Source: Halalkalibaculum roseum
Lineage (GTDB): Bacteria > Bacteroidota > Rhodothermia > Balneolales > Balneolaceae
Assembly (NCBI RefSeq): GCF_011059145.1
Contig: NZ_JAALLT010000001.1
Span: 603,250 to 667,249 of the forward strand
Length of the DNA stretch: 64,000 bases
Direction: 5' to 3'
Shown: positions 1 through 7,950 of the stretch, piece by piece
Position numbering within the stretch: the first letter of the stretch is position 1
How the letters are laid out: each line of letters begins with the position of its first letter
Translations under genes and position numbers: made by a program
Notes under the pieces: model-generated
Database searches by the model: none
The model's input: only the letters and a program-made list of their open reading frames with translations
Told to the model about the DNA's origin: nothing

Positions 1-1
1 G

Positions 2-373
2 AACCCATGCCCGGATCCAAATAATATAGATTGCTTAGAAAAAGATGGAAGGCTGTATGGTCTGTGGGTGACACCCACTTGCGATGCAAAACAGGATACT
101 ATATTGGTTTCGCGTCCAGCCAACTTGAGAACGAAAACTAACGCTTGTGGTACTTGTAATAACGGTAATGAGCTGGCCTTTGACAATGAGTGGATTTGGG
201 ATCAGTTGGAAGAAAATTCCAAGATTAAATTGACAAGTGAGATCGCCAGGCAGTGTGGTATAGTGATTGAGAATCCTCAGGTCTCGGAAACAGAGGTTGA
301 CTATAGCATCAGTGCGAACGGGGATACCCTCTTCTGGGGCATCAACCGAGAAATTTATGTCAAAACGAATTAA
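2..373 (+). CDS. Hypothetical protein, N-terminus cut by window edge
   Basis: The reading frame is open from base 2 to the stop at 371-373, and the first canonical start inside it (GTG at 68) lies in the middle of what reads as continuous protein, so this is most likely the C-terminal 123 residues of a longer gene. The visible part holds six cysteines, including a CGTC pair, in a polar, Asn/Asp-rich context, which suits an exported or surface protein with disulfides. No family is recognised and no membrane segment is visible. It is followed by more than 750 bases without another protein gene. Confidence 0.5.
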   Translation, partial: NPCPDPNNIDCLEKDGRLYGLWVTPTCDAKQDTILVSRPANLRTKTNACGTCNNGNELAFDNEWIWDQLEENSKIKLTSEIARQCGIVIENPQVSETEVDYSISANGDTLFWGINREIYVKTN

Positions 374-687
374 TAGGAATAAAATTCTTTGTCCAATATC
401 ATAGAAATTCTACATCAATACATCATATGACAATATGGTGAAAAACATGAAAACCTATAGTCATAAGCATAAGCAATGTATAAGCTTGATACTTAGTAGT
501 TGTGATTTCTGAGTAATGATTAAACCGGTATCTCATGAAGAATTAGCAACTGTTGTCCTAAAGTAAAGATGTGCAATGGCTTGTTTTGTATCTGACATCC
601 ATAGTGAAGGAAGTATGAAAGATGAAGATGAATCTCGTGGATGACTCGTAATAAACCTTTATTGCTGGATGAAGACCAATATTCCCC

Positions 688-726
688 GCCCTCACTGTGT
701 TGGAATATCTGGGTACACAGTGGGGC
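688..726. repeat. Inverted repeat, 12-bp arms with one bulge
   Basis: Left arm 688-700 (GCCCTCACTGTGT) pairs with right arm 715-726 (ACACAGTGGGGC), leaving a single bulged T and a 14-nt loop. No U-run follows on either strand, so this is not a typical intrinsic terminator. It may be part of an untranslated RNA or a remnant of a repeat. Confidence 0.45.
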
Positions 727-818
727 AGAATAACAACACGGATATTTAGTACTTCCAGTACTTGACCTGGTTTCTATATGACTAATCTTTGTTCTTTCCC
801 CTTAGGTTAGAACAAATG

Positions 819-849
819 AAAGGGAGCCTCTGTGGCGGAGGTTCCCTTT
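819..849. terminator. Hairpin, possible terminator
   Basis: Arms 819-830 (AAAGGGAGCCTC) and 838-849 (GAGGTTCCCTTT) form a 12-bp stem with one G-U pair and a 7-nt loop. The stem has the A-rich/T-rich flanks of a bidirectional intrinsic terminator, but the T-run after it is short. It could end a transcript from the truncated gene upstream. Confidence 0.45.
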
Positions 850-1010
850 ATCAAACATCTTCTTTAACAGTTACTGACCTGATATCATGGATTTGTACTG
901 TAGTGGTATAGGGATGCGAATATCATTTCTTTATGAAGATCTATTTTTTATATGGATGATTTTATCATTTGCATATAAGTCGATATGAATAATGAATTTA
1001 TATTGATAAA

Positions 1011-1052
1011 AAGATAGGTCACAAACTGTTATGAAAGTTTGTGACCTATCTT
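1011..1052 (-). terminator. Perfect 17-bp hairpin, probable minus-strand terminator
   Basis: Arms 1011-1027 and 1036-1052 are perfect complements (AAGATAGGTCACAAACT and its inverse) around an 8-nt loop. Read on the minus strand the stem ends in CTTTTTAT, a short U-run, so it could act as a second terminator behind tRNA-Leu. The length and perfection of the stem are unusual for a simple terminator. Confidence 0.45.
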
Positions 1053-1086
1053 AGGTACATGGATTGTTAGTCCCAATCTTTGTTCC

Positions 1087-1127
1087 AAAAAAAGAAAACC
1101 CTTGCAAGCCAATGACTTACAAGGGTT
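1087..1127 (-). terminator. Intrinsic terminator of tRNA-Leu
   Basis: On the minus strand AACCCTTGTAAG (1127-1116) pairs with CTTGCAAGGGTT (1108-1097) through 12 bp with one G-U, loop of 7, followed by TTTTCTTTTTTT. It lies five bases behind the 3' end of the tRNA, a classic rho-independent terminator. Confidence 0.85.
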
Positions 1128-1131
1128 AATG

Positions 1132-1215
1132 TGCCCAAGAAAGGACTCGAACCTTCACGAGCCGAAGCTCACATGCTCCTGAAGCATGCGCGTCTACCAA
1201 TTCCGCCACTTGGGC
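1132..1215 (-). tRNA. tRNA-Leu (anticodon CAG)
   Basis: The minus strand folds into a class II tRNA of 84 nt: acceptor arms GCCCAAG (1215-1209) and CTTGGGC (1139-1133) pair perfectly; the anticodon stem CATGC/GCATG encloses the loop TTCAGGA, giving anticodon CAG; a long variable arm (TGAGC..GCTCG) identifies leucine; the T arm is GAAGG-TTCGAGT-CCTTT. The discriminator base is A and the CCA tail is not encoded. A terminator follows directly. Confidence 0.95.
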
Positions 1216-1284
1216 GAGTTAATTGATGAATTGTTGAGGGATTGAGTTGGTAAATAACCTTAAAAACAATTCACCAATTAACTC
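1216..1284. repeat. 20-bp inverted repeat abutting the tRNA 5' end
   Basis: Left arm 1216-1235 and right arm 1265-1284 are complementary over 20 bp with one G-U position (GAGTTAATTGATGAATTGTT against its partner). The left arm begins at the base next to the mature 5' end of tRNA-Leu, so the structure sits in the pre-tRNA leader. Confidence 0.6.
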
Positions 1285-1383
1285 GGCTGCTAAATATATG
1301 GGTTTGAAGAACTAATTTGAAACAACAATTTTGAGAAAAAATGCGTGTTGGCTCAAAGAGTATCCCAGGTAAAATTTCTTTCA

Positions 1384-1413
1384 TAAAAAAAGCCCGCCGT
1401 TGCCGGAGGGCTT
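1384..1413 (-). terminator. Intrinsic terminator of the cold shock gene
   Basis: On the minus strand AAGCCCTCCG and CGGCGGGCTT form a stem with one mismatch and a GCAA loop, followed by TTTTTTT. It lies about 20 bases behind the stop codon of the cold shock protein gene. Confidence 0.85.
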
Positions 1414-1434
1414 CTTCATAAATGACGTACAAAA

Positions 1435-1650
1435 TTACTTGTAGTCGAGGCTGCGTACGTTTGTAGCACTCAGTCCCTTGGGTGTTTCTTCAACTTCAAA
1501 TTCAACAGCTTCGTCGTCTTCCAGTCCCTGGTTTTGTCCCAGTCCTTCAACGTTGTTACGGTGTACGAAAATATCCTTGCCACCCTCGTCAGGTGCGATA
1601 AATCCAAATCCTTTTTGTGTGTCGAAAAATTTTATTTTGCCTTGCTTCAT
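1435..1650 (-). CDS. Cold shock domain protein
   Basis: This 71-residue protein is a single cold shock domain, a five-stranded OB fold that binds single-stranded RNA and DNA and acts as an RNA chaperone in the cytoplasm. RNP1 (KGFGFI, residues 13-18) and RNP2 (IFVH, residues 27-30) carry the aromatic residues that stack on bases. The length is normal for the CspA family. The gene is monocistronic with its own terminator behind it, and shares a 290-bp divergent intergenic region with the SLC13 transporter; the long leader may carry cold-responsive RNA structure, which cannot be shown here. The precise paralogue (CspA, CspC etc.) cannot be told. Confidence 0.93.
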   Translation of the reverse strand: MKQGKIKFFDTQKGFGFIAPDEGGKDIFVHRNNVEGLGQNQGLEDDEAVEFEVEETPKGLSATNVRSLDYK

Positions 1651-1940
1651 AATGGTAATGGTATTGTGTTAGTGCACCTAAAGGTGGTATCTCAGGAAAG
1701 GTTTGGGTTAACGCGACTTTCTTAAAAAATATACGTGATAGGTGGGTAATTAAATGTAATGCGATAAGGTACGGTTAATATCGTGGAATACCTATTAATT
1801 ATTTGAAACGGGTTTATCAGGTTTAATAGCTGTTTGTAAGGATATCTATTTAAAATACGGCATATCTTTTGTATAGTCCCTGTACGATTTTCATCAAATA
1901 TATCTGCTAAAGCGGGAAATTTAGAAAGCAGCAACCGACC

Positions 1941-3392
1941 ATGTCGAAGAACACTTTCACCGGTAGGGAAATCATAGGATTTCTGACCGGACTCCTGTTA
2001 TTTATAGTGTTAATGGTTCTTCCTGCACCGGAGGGACTGTCTGAAGCCGCCTGGCGTACGGCGGCTGTGGCCCTGATGATGGGGACCTGGTGGATTACAG
2101 AAGCTATTCCTATAGCTGCTACAGCGCTGGTACCAGTGGTTTTATTTCCGTTTCTAGGCATTTCCAATATCGACAGTACCCTCGAGCCCTATGCGCATCC
2201 GCTGATTTTCCTGTTCATGGGTGGGTTTATCATTGCCATTGCCATGGAGAAGTGGGAGCTACACCGGCGCATCGCCCTTAATATCGTTAGTTTTGTCGGT
2301 ACCCGTCCGCATGCGATCGTCCTGGGTTTTATCCTTGCCTCGGCCTTTCTCAGTATGTGGGTCAGCAATACCGCAACCGCATTGATGATGCTACCCATTG
2401 CCCTGTCGGTTATCCGGCTGGTTGACCGGCAGCAAGAGGACTCGGGCTTGCAGTTCCGTCACTTTGGTTTATGTTTGCTGCTTGGGGTGGCCTATGGATG
2501 CAATGTCGGCGGAATGGGTACGCTGATCGGTACCCCGCCCAACGCCTTGCTGGCCGGTTTTATGGCAGACAATTACGGCATCGAAATTTCCTTTGCCCGG
2601 TGGTTGCTCTTCGGACTGCCCCTGGTAGTTATTTGCATCCCTATCGTATACCTTGTGCTGACCCGCCTGGTCTATCCTTTGCAGATGGAGCAACTTCCCG
2701 GCGGCAGCCAGCTGTTTGAGGAAGCCCTGCAGGCTCTTGGTAGTATTTCAAAACCTGAGAAAAAAATTGCGCTGGTATTTACCCTTACCGCATTGCTCTG
2801 GATTACTCGTCCCTTATTTGAAGAACTGCTCCCCGGGGTTTCCGATACAGGCATTGCCATGGCCGCGGCCCTGAGTTTTTTCCTGATTCCGGTTAAATCG
2901 GAAGAGACAAAATGCATCCTCGAGTGGAATGATGTGGAAGGTTTGCCCTGGGGGGTGTTGATTCTTTTCGGAGGCGGATTGAGCCTGGCATCGGCCATCA
3001 ACAATACCGGTCTGGCTGAATGGATAGGGCTGAGCCTGCAAGGATTAGCAAGCTGGCCGGTTTTAGTGCTGCTCTTCCTGCTGGTGGCAATGATTATTTT
3101 CCTGACAGAGATGACCAGTAATACGGCAACAGCCGCTGCCTTTTTGCCAATCATGGGTTCCGTGGCAGTGGGCATCGGATTGGATCCGATGCTCTTCGCA
3201 CTTCCGGTTGCTTTGGCTGCCAGCTCCGCATTCATGCTGCCGGTGGCCACTCCGCCAAACGCTATCATTTATGGAAGTAATCGTATTACTATACCCGAGA
3301 TGGCCAAGGCCGGTTTATGGCTGAACCTAATTTTTATCGTACTGTTGAGCCTAACGGCTTACACCGTAGGCCCTTACATTTTCGCGATGTAG
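1941..3392 (+). CDS. SLC13/DASS family Na+:anion symporter
   Basis: The 483-residue protein is very hydrophobic, with about 11-12 membrane segments, and belongs to the divalent anion:Na+ symporter family (SLC13, ArsB/NhaD superfamily). Both repeats carry the paired family signatures: SNTATALMMLP near residue 140 with GTPPNALL near 197, and SNTATAAAFLP near 391 with LPVATPPNAI near 432. These hairpins bind Na+ and the substrate carboxylates. It would import dicarboxylates, citrate or sulfate across the inner membrane; the substrate cannot be read from sequence. The gene stands alone, converging on alt-glmU with a 37-bp gap. No clear ribosome site precedes the ATG, as is usual in this phylum. 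Confidence 0.9.
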   Translation: MSKNTFTGREIIGFLTGLLLFIVLMVLPAPEGLSEAAWRTAAVALMMGTWWITEAIPIAATALVPVVLFPFLGISNIDSTLEPYAHPLIFLFMGGFIIAIAMEKWELHRRIALNIVSFVGTRPHAIVLGFILASAFLSMWVSNTATALMMLPIALSVIRLVDRQQEDSGLQFRHFGLCLLLGVAYGCNVGGMGTLIGTPPNALLAGFMADNYGIEISFARWLLFGLPLVVICIPIVYLVLTRLVYPLQMEQLPGGSQLFEEALQALGSISKPEKKIALVFTLTALLWITRPLFEELLPGVSDTGIAMAAALSFFLIPVKSEETKCILEWNDVEGLPWGVLILFGGGLSLASAINNTGLAEWIGLSLQGLASWPVLVLLFLLVAMIIFLTEMTSNTATAAAFLPIMGSVAVGIGLDPMLFALPVALAASSAFMLPVATPPNAIIYGSNRITIPEMAKAGLWLNLIFIVLLSLTAYTVGPYIFAM

Positions 3393-3429
3393 CTTTTATT
3401 GTTTAGTATATAGTAGGTAAGCGTGCCTG

Positions 3430-4626
3430 TTATCGGGCATTTTGAAAAATGGCTTCCATCATCTTCTTGTAAGGTTCTGTGAGACTCACACCCCTGCGTG
3501 CCATCATGGCTTCCATGGTTTCAAAGGCTTTGTCGAGGCGATATTTTTGAATGACATTTGATCCCACCCAGCTGAAGGAGTGGATGAACTTGGGAGGGAA
3601 ATCACCCGAGAAGATATTGCAGTTTACACCGCAAACGGTCCCGGTATTCAGCTGTGTATTGATGGCAGTCTTGGAGTGATCTCCCATCACCGTACCGAAA
3701 AATTGTTCTCCTGTTTCTATCTCCTGCTCTGTTTTCCAATCGGTAATGCGTATGGTGCTGTAGTTGTTTTTCAGGTTGGAGGTATTGGTATCGGCACCGA
3801 GATTGCACCACTGTCCGAATACAGAGTTTCCGACGAAGCCTTCGTGTCCTTTGTTGGAATAGGAGTGAAAGATGGCGTTGTTCACTTCTCCACCCACTTT
3901 GCAGACCGGTCCGATAGTAGTGTCTCCGTAAATTTTTGCACCGGCATTCACGGTGGCCTTCGAACAGATTGCGGTCGGACCATAGATGATCGATCCTGCT
4001 TTGATGTGGGCGCCTTCCCCGATATATACCGGTCCATTTTCGGCATTGATGATCGTACCTGCTTCCAGGGTGGCTCCTGTTGCGATGTAAATATTTTCCT
4101 CTTCAACCAGTATGGCATGGGAGGAAATATTCAGTTTGCTCCCGCGACCGGGTTTTGCCCGCTGAATATCAGCTTTGATTTCCGATCCGTTGATCTTAAA
4201 GAGATCCCACAGGTGTTCAATGGCTTTGAAATCAGCTGACTCCAGCACGAACAGGGAGTTGAAATCTGGCTTGCCTTGCTCCAGCCATTGCCGGGAAGAA
4301 GAACCGTCGGCGCGGGCGGCAATTACGGTCCCCTCGGACTGAAGGCAATTCCCGGCACCCAGTTCTTCCACCTCCTTGAGCAGCGAAGAGGAGGGCAGGT
4401 AGCGGGCATTGATCCAGAGGCAGGAATCGTTTTCATTGATAGAACCCTCTTCGAATACCTCTTTGAGTTCCTTTCTGAGGATGCGAGCCGTATTTTTCGC
4501 CTGCAAAGCCTTTTGCCATTTTTCGGCTATAGTGAATATGCCGACCCGCAAATCATCCACCGGACGGGTAAGGGTGAGCGGGTGAAAATTGGAGAAATGT
4601 TTGTCCTCAAAAAAGCAGATTTGCAT
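3430..4626 (-). CDS. Alternative GlmU-type sugar nucleotidyltransferase/acyltransferase
   Basis: The 398-residue protein matches the GlmU-like family of the FCB group (TIGR03991 type): an N-terminal nucleotidyltransferase part opening with FEDKHFSNFHPLTLTRPV and a C-terminal left-handed beta-helix of hexapeptide repeats from about residue 165 to 345 (VYIGEGAHIKAGSIIYGP, VNAGAKIYGDTTIGP). It is expected to acetylate glucosamine-1-phosphate and transfer UMP to make UDP-GlcNAc for peptidoglycan and lipid A in the cytoplasm. It lies divergently from glmS, whose product feeds this pathway, across a 126-bp shared promoter region. The canonical GlmU GxG-RMxS/K loop is not obvious, as expected for this family. 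Confidence 0.85.
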   Translation of the reverse strand: MQICFFEDKHFSNFHPLTLTRPVDDLRVGIFTIAEKWQKALQAKNTARILRKELKEVFEEGSINENDSCLWINARYLPSSSLLKEVEELGAGNCLQSEGTVIAARADGSSSRQWLEQGKPDFNSLFVLESADFKAIEHLWDLFKINGSEIKADIQRAKPGRGSKLNISSHAILVEEENIYIATGATLEAGTIINAENGPVYIGEGAHIKAGSIIYGPTAICSKATVNAGAKIYGDTTIGPVCKVGGEVNNAIFHSYSNKGHEGFVGNSVFGQWCNLGADTNTSNLKNNYSTIRITDWKTEQEIETGEQFFGTVMGDHSKTAINTQLNTGTVCGVNCNIFSGDFPPKFIHSFSWVGSNVIQKYRLDKAFETMEAMMARRGVSLTEPYKKMMEAIFQNAR

Positions 4627-4752
4627 AGATGCGGGCTGTAAATATTGGTAAATTCTAAGTTTTAATCCTCACTAGAGTATCATAAATTTCGTCACTGTCA
4701 AACAGAGAGATTTTTTTGATAATAATCAACCTTAATTTGCGGAAATAGATTT

Positions 4753-6591
4753 ATGTGCGGAATAGTAGGCTATATAGGAGATAAGCAGGCCAGTGATATC
4801 ATCATTAAGGGTCTGCAGCGGCTTGAGTATCGCGGATATGATTCAGCCGGCCTTGCTCTATTTAACGGCAAGCTCGAAATAAAGAAAGGCAAGGGAAAGG
4901 TTGATAACCTGCGTAAATTACTTAAGAAAGAACCGGTAAAAGGATCAGTAGGCATCGGACATACCCGCTGGGCTACCCACGGTGCTCCGAACGATATCAA
5001 TTCCCACCCGCATACCAGTGAATCGGGTAAAATTGCACTGGTCCACAACGGTATTATTGAAAATTACACCTCCCTGAAGAAAGAGCTGAAAAACAAGGGT
5101 CGTACCTTCCACACGGATACCGATACCGAGGTGATCGCCCAGCTGATTGAGGAGATTTACCAGGATGGTCAGAATGTGAGCTTCCAGAAAGCAGTGCGTC
5201 TGGCCCTTAAGCAAATTGTGGGTACCTACGGTCTCGCCATTGTTCATAGTGAAACGCCTGACCGTATCATCATAGCACGGAAAGGATCACCGCTGTTGCT
5301 GGGCCTTGGTGATGGCGAAATGTTTATTGCTTCTGACGCTTCCCCAATCATCGAACATACCAAAAAGGTGGTTTACCTGGATGACGGTGAAATTGCCATT
5401 GTTACCAAAGACGGATATGAAGTAAAGACTATTGACGATGTCAGCCTCACCAAAGAGGTTCATGAACTGGCCATGAGTGTAGAGGAGATAGAAAAAAGCG
5501 GATACCCGCACTTCATGCTGAAGGAAATTTTTGAACAGCCCAACTCTATAGCTGATTGCCTGCGCGGAAGACTGGACGTGAAGAATCACAGTATTCAGCT
5601 TGGTGGATTGGTTGATGTGATGGATAAGCTGATCGGCGCCAAAAGACTGATCATTGCCGCCTGCGGAACCAGCTGGCACGCCGGACTCGTAGGGGAATAC
5701 CTTTTCGAGCACCTATCCAAGATTCCGGTAGAGGTGGAGTATGCCTCCGAATTTCGTTACCGTGAGCCACTGATCAATGAGGATGATGTGATGCTTGTGA
5801 TTTCCCAGAGTGGTGAGACTGCCGATACCCTGGCAGCTGTTCGAGAGGCAAAGCAGCGTGGAGCAACTGTACTGGGCATTTGTAATGTGGTTGGTTCTAC
5901 GATTGCCCGAGAGACCGACGCGGGGGTTTATACACACGCGGGTCCCGAAATCGGGGTAGCTTCGACCAAGGCCTTTACCGCCCAGGTTTCCGTACTCGCG
6001 ATGATGGCTATTATGATTGGTCAGAAGAAGAATACCATTGATCCCGAGTATGCCGAACGCTTGATAGAAGAGCTTGATCGCATTCCCGGTAAAGTGAAGC
6101 AGATTGTAGAACAGAGCGACAGCATCAAGAGAATGGCTGAGCTCTTTACCTATGCTCCGAACTTTCTCTACCTGGGACGAACCTACAACTTCCCGGTGGC
6201 ACTTGAAGGCGCACTGAAGCTCAAAGAAATTTCCTACATCCACGCGGAAGGCTATCCTGCCGCGGAGATGAAGCATGGTCCGATCGCCCTGATCGATGCC
6301 ATGATGCCCGTGGTGGTCATTGCTGCAACTGATCACACCAACGATAAAATGATCAGCAACATCGAAGAGGTGAAAGCCCGTAAGGGACGTATTATCTCTA
6401 TTACCGGCAAAGAGAACGAGGAGGTCATTGACCTTTCAGAGTTCAGCTGCCCGATTCCCGAGACTGAAGATTGTCTTTCACCGCTGCTTACGGTGATACC
6501 CTTGCAGCTGCTCTCCTACTATATTGCAGTGAATCGCGGGTGCAATGTTGACCAGCCTCGTAACCTGGCCAAAAGTGTTACGGTAGAATAA
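4753..6591 (+). CDS. glmS: Glutamine--fructose-6-phosphate aminotransferase (isomerizing)
   Basis: GlmS converts fructose-6-phosphate and glutamine to glucosamine-6-phosphate, the first step to UDP-GlcNAc. The 612 residues are full length. The N-terminal Ntn glutaminase domain starts MCGIVGYIG, with Cys2 as nucleophile after Met removal, and has HTRWATHG and HNGIIENY. Two SIS sugar-isomerase domains follow (roughly 285-420 and 455-590; ISQSGETADTLAA, CGTSWHAG), and the C-terminal KSVTVE matches the conserved KSVTVE tail that closes the active site. It is divergent from alt-glmU, so both pathway steps are likely co-regulated. No glmS ribozyme core was recognised upstream. Confidence 0.97.
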   Translation: MCGIVGYIGDKQASDIIIKGLQRLEYRGYDSAGLALFNGKLEIKKGKGKVDNLRKLLKKEPVKGSVGIGHTRWATHGAPNDINSHPHTSESGKIALVHNGIIENYTSLKKELKNKGRTFHTDTDTEVIAQLIEEIYQDGQNVSFQKAVRLALKQIVGTYGLAIVHSETPDRIIIARKGSPLLLGLGDGEMFIASDASPIIEHTKKVVYLDDGEIAIVTKDGYEVKTIDDVSLTKEVHELAMSVEEIEKSGYPHFMLKEIFEQPNSIADCLRGRLDVKNHSIQLGGLVDVMDKLIGAKRLIIAACGTSWHAGLVGEYLFEHLSKIPVEVEYASEFRYREPLINEDDVMLVISQSGETADTLAAVREAKQRGATVLGICNVVGSTIARETDAGVYTHAGPEIGVASTKAFTAQVSVLAMMAIMIGQKKNTIDPEYAERLIEELDRIPGKVKQIVEQSDSIKRMAELFTYAPNFLYLGRTYNFPVALEGALKLKEISYIHAEGYPAAEMKHGPIALIDAMMPVVVIAATDHTNDKMISNIEEVKARKGRIISITGKENEEVIDLSEFSCPIPETEDCLSPLLTVIPLQLLSYYIAVNRGCNVDQPRNLAKSVTVE

Positions 6592-6649
6592 AGGGTCATA
6601 TGTTAGGGTATATAGGCAGGTTGTCAACATTATGAACATTTCCTGTTGA

Positions 6650-6678
6650 AAAACCTGTGGATAACTCAGGTTTTAATT
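6650..6678 (+). terminator. Possible terminator of glmS
   Basis: AAAACCTG (6650-6657) pairs with CAGGTTTT (6667-6674) and is followed by AATTTCATTTC. The stem is short, and its loop contains the first DnaA-box-like sequence, so it may be a chance feature of that site. Confidence 0.35.
6656..6664 (-). promoter_or_regulatory. DnaA box (perfect 9-mer)
   Basis: TGTGGATAA is the reverse complement of the high-affinity DnaA box TTATCCACA. It is one of three such sites inside 126 bp. Confidence 0.5.
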
Positions 6679-6756
6679 TCATTTCTTATCTAATTTGTAA
6701 CAAATTCCCGCTTTGTTACTCATATAAATAGCTTAAAGACAACAAGACGGCTTGTC

Positions 6757-6765
6757 TTATCCACA
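6757..6765 (+). promoter_or_regulatory. DnaA box (perfect 9-mer)
   Basis: TTATCCACA matches the consensus DnaA box exactly. It lies 92 bases from the first box and in inverted orientation to it. Confidence 0.5.
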
Positions 6766-6772
6766 AAAATAA

Positions 6773-6781
6773 TGTGGAAAA
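6773..6781 (-). promoter_or_regulatory. DnaA-box-like 9-mer (one mismatch)
   Basis: TGTGGAAAA is the reverse complement of TTTTCCACA, one base from consensus. It lies seven bases from the preceding box and in the opposite orientation. Confidence 0.4.
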
Positions 6782-6856
6782 CTTGATATTTAATGACGGA
6801 ATCATTAGATATGGAAAGCTCTCAAATAAAATAGTTGATCATAAATCGCGGGAACA

Positions 6857-6931
6857 ATGAAGAACTGGAAATCTCTCATATTTAAAATAACATTGCTTGT
6901 GTTGGTGGGCATTGTAGTTTTGACCGGCTAA
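6857..6931 (+). CDS. Possible 24-aa hydrophobic peptide
   Basis: ATG at 6857 opens a 24-codon frame ending at TAA 6929-6931. The peptide begins MKNWKSLIFK and continues with about 13 hydrophobic residues ending VVLTG, that is a positively charged start and one membrane-length segment. It could be a real small membrane peptide, or the surviving first codons of a decayed membrane sensor gene, since the next gene encodes an orphan Hpt phosphotransfer protein. No ribosome site or homologue can be shown. Confidence 0.25.
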   Translation: MKNWKSLIFKITLLVLVGIVVLTG

Positions 6932-7096
6932 GATTGCTAATCTCTTTCTGCCGGTAATACATTTCTTAGGGTACTGCTGCTTGCTATTAATATTTATCTG
7001 TGATTAATATTAGGAAGCTTTAAACAAGCTGATACTTTTTGAACTATAGCTGCCAAAGAGGTAGTTTCAGATAAATTTAGATTAAACATCATCAGA

Positions 7097-7459
7097 TTGA
7101 CGAATAATAAGATTACGGACCTGGATTATTTAAGGGATATTTCAACCGGTGACAACCAGATGGTCATAGAAATGATTGAAGTTTTTCTGGAGGGGTACCG
7201 GGAAGCACTGTCCGATATGCGTGAACTCAACCAGGAGGGAAACTGGGAGGAATTGCGCGCCCGCGCTCACAAGTTTAAGCCCAATCTTGCCTACATGGGT
7301 ATTTCCAAAGGCACCGAAAAGATCCTGCAGCTTGAGGAGCAGGCAAAAAATAATGAGCCTCCGGTCGATATCGGATCTACTATTTCAGAGCTCAGTTCTA
7401 TTTGCGAGGAGGCTTCCGGCGAGCTACAGCAGGAGCTGAAAAATTTGAATGTAACGTAA
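7097..7459 (+). CDS. Orphan Hpt domain phosphotransfer protein
   Basis: The 120-residue protein is a histidine phosphotransfer domain: a helical bundle with the phospho-accepting histidine at position 58 in the motif RARAHKFKPNLAYMG. Such proteins relay phosphate between hybrid histidine kinases and response regulators in the cytoplasm. The start is a TTG at 7097; no ATG or GTG exists between the upstream in-frame stop (7040) and Met22, and starting at Met22 would remove the first helix. No kinase or receiver gene is adjacent, so the partner is elsewhere. A YvlD-like membrane protein follows after 58 bp. Confidence 0.8.
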   Translation: MTNNKITDLDYLRDISTGDNQMVIEMIEVFLEGYREALSDMRELNQEGNWEELRARAHKFKPNLAYMGISKGTEKILQLEEQAKNNEPPVDIGSTISELSSICEEASGELQQELKNLNVT

Positions 7460-7517
7460 CCTGTTTCCTTCCTTTCCGTAAGCTTGGGTTGAATACATAT
7501 GAACCTAGCTTACTATT

Positions 7518-7844
7518 ATGATCTATACGATTCTCATCAACAGCGTTGCTGTCTATCTCACGGCCAAGCTTCTGGATGGCGTCAAGGTGGGCGGTTTTGG
7601 CAGTTCTATTATCGTGGCTATTCTGCTGGCCCTGGTTAATACGTTTATTAAACCTGTTATTGTTTTTCTTACCCTACCGGTTACTATCCTCACCCTGGGA
7701 TTGTTTATCCTTGTCATCAACGCTTTTATGATTATGATTGTGGATAGCGTGCTTGAGGATTTTAAGGTGGAGAGTTTTGGCTGGGCTCTGATTTTCGCTA
7801 TCGTATTGTCGATTTTGAATGCGGTTCTTTTCTGGTTGTTCTAG
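7518..7844 (+). CDS. YvlD/phage-holin-4-like membrane protein
   Basis: The 108-residue protein has four membrane segments and the pattern of the phage holin superfamily IV / YvlD family (PF04020): an ALVNTFIKPVIVFLTLPVTI stretch after the first hairpin, and a repeat of the small-residue-rich helix. Despite the family name, chromosomal members are not shown to be holins; they are inner-membrane proteins linked to envelope stress in Firmicutes. Nothing else of a phage is nearby. Function here is unknown. Confidence 0.85.
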   Translation: MIYTILINSVAVYLTAKLLDGVKVGGFGSSIIVAILLALVNTFIKPVIVFLTLPVTILTLGLFILVINAFMIMIVDSVLEDFKVESFGWALIFAIVLSILNAVLFWLF

Positions 7845-7950
7845 TCGGCATGTGGTGATTTCCGAGAAGCAGGGTTTTACGTATTAGCTCAATTCGGTTC
7901 GCCTTTCACGGAGCGTGCCCAACCTTCGAAGAGATTAAGCTTTTAATGGT

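Larger units (their letters stand above)
374..1086. other. Gene-poor stretch with three hairpins
   Basis: No convincing open reading frame is present on either strand. The stretch is AT-rich and contains three strong inverted repeats (688-726, 819-849 and 1011-1052, listed separately). Nothing else is recognised: no tRNA, no repeated unit, no transposon fragment. Confidence 0.6.
6592..7096. other. 505-bp AT-rich spacer with DnaA-box-like 9-mers
   Basis: Between glmS and the Hpt gene there is no long reading frame. The spacer holds two perfect matches to the DnaA box TTATCCACA (6656-6664 on minus, 6757-6765 on plus), a one-mismatch copy (6773-6781, minus), an 8-bp hairpin behind glmS, and a possible 24-aa peptide gene (6857-6931). 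Confidence 0.7.

Noticed and set aside
2672-3268. 198-codon minus-strand frame inside the SLC13 gene
   Set aside because: It is antisense to strongly conserved family motifs, has no domain, and its composition is that of a shadow frame.
3580-4239. 219-codon plus-strand frame inside alt-glmU
   Set aside because: It lies opposite the hexapeptide-repeat region and simply mirrors its periodicity; no recognisable protein features.
4627-4752. Possible glmS ribozyme upstream of glmS
   Set aside because: The 126-bp leader does not show the conserved ribozyme core, and glmS ribozymes are mainly a Gram-positive feature.
5713-6336. 207-codon minus-strand frame inside glmS
   Set aside because: It is antisense to both SIS domains, which are well conserved on the plus strand.
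7518-7844. Prophage holin
   Set aside because: Only the family name points to phage. No lysin, tail, capsid or integrase gene is nearby, and the protein fits chromosomal YvlD.
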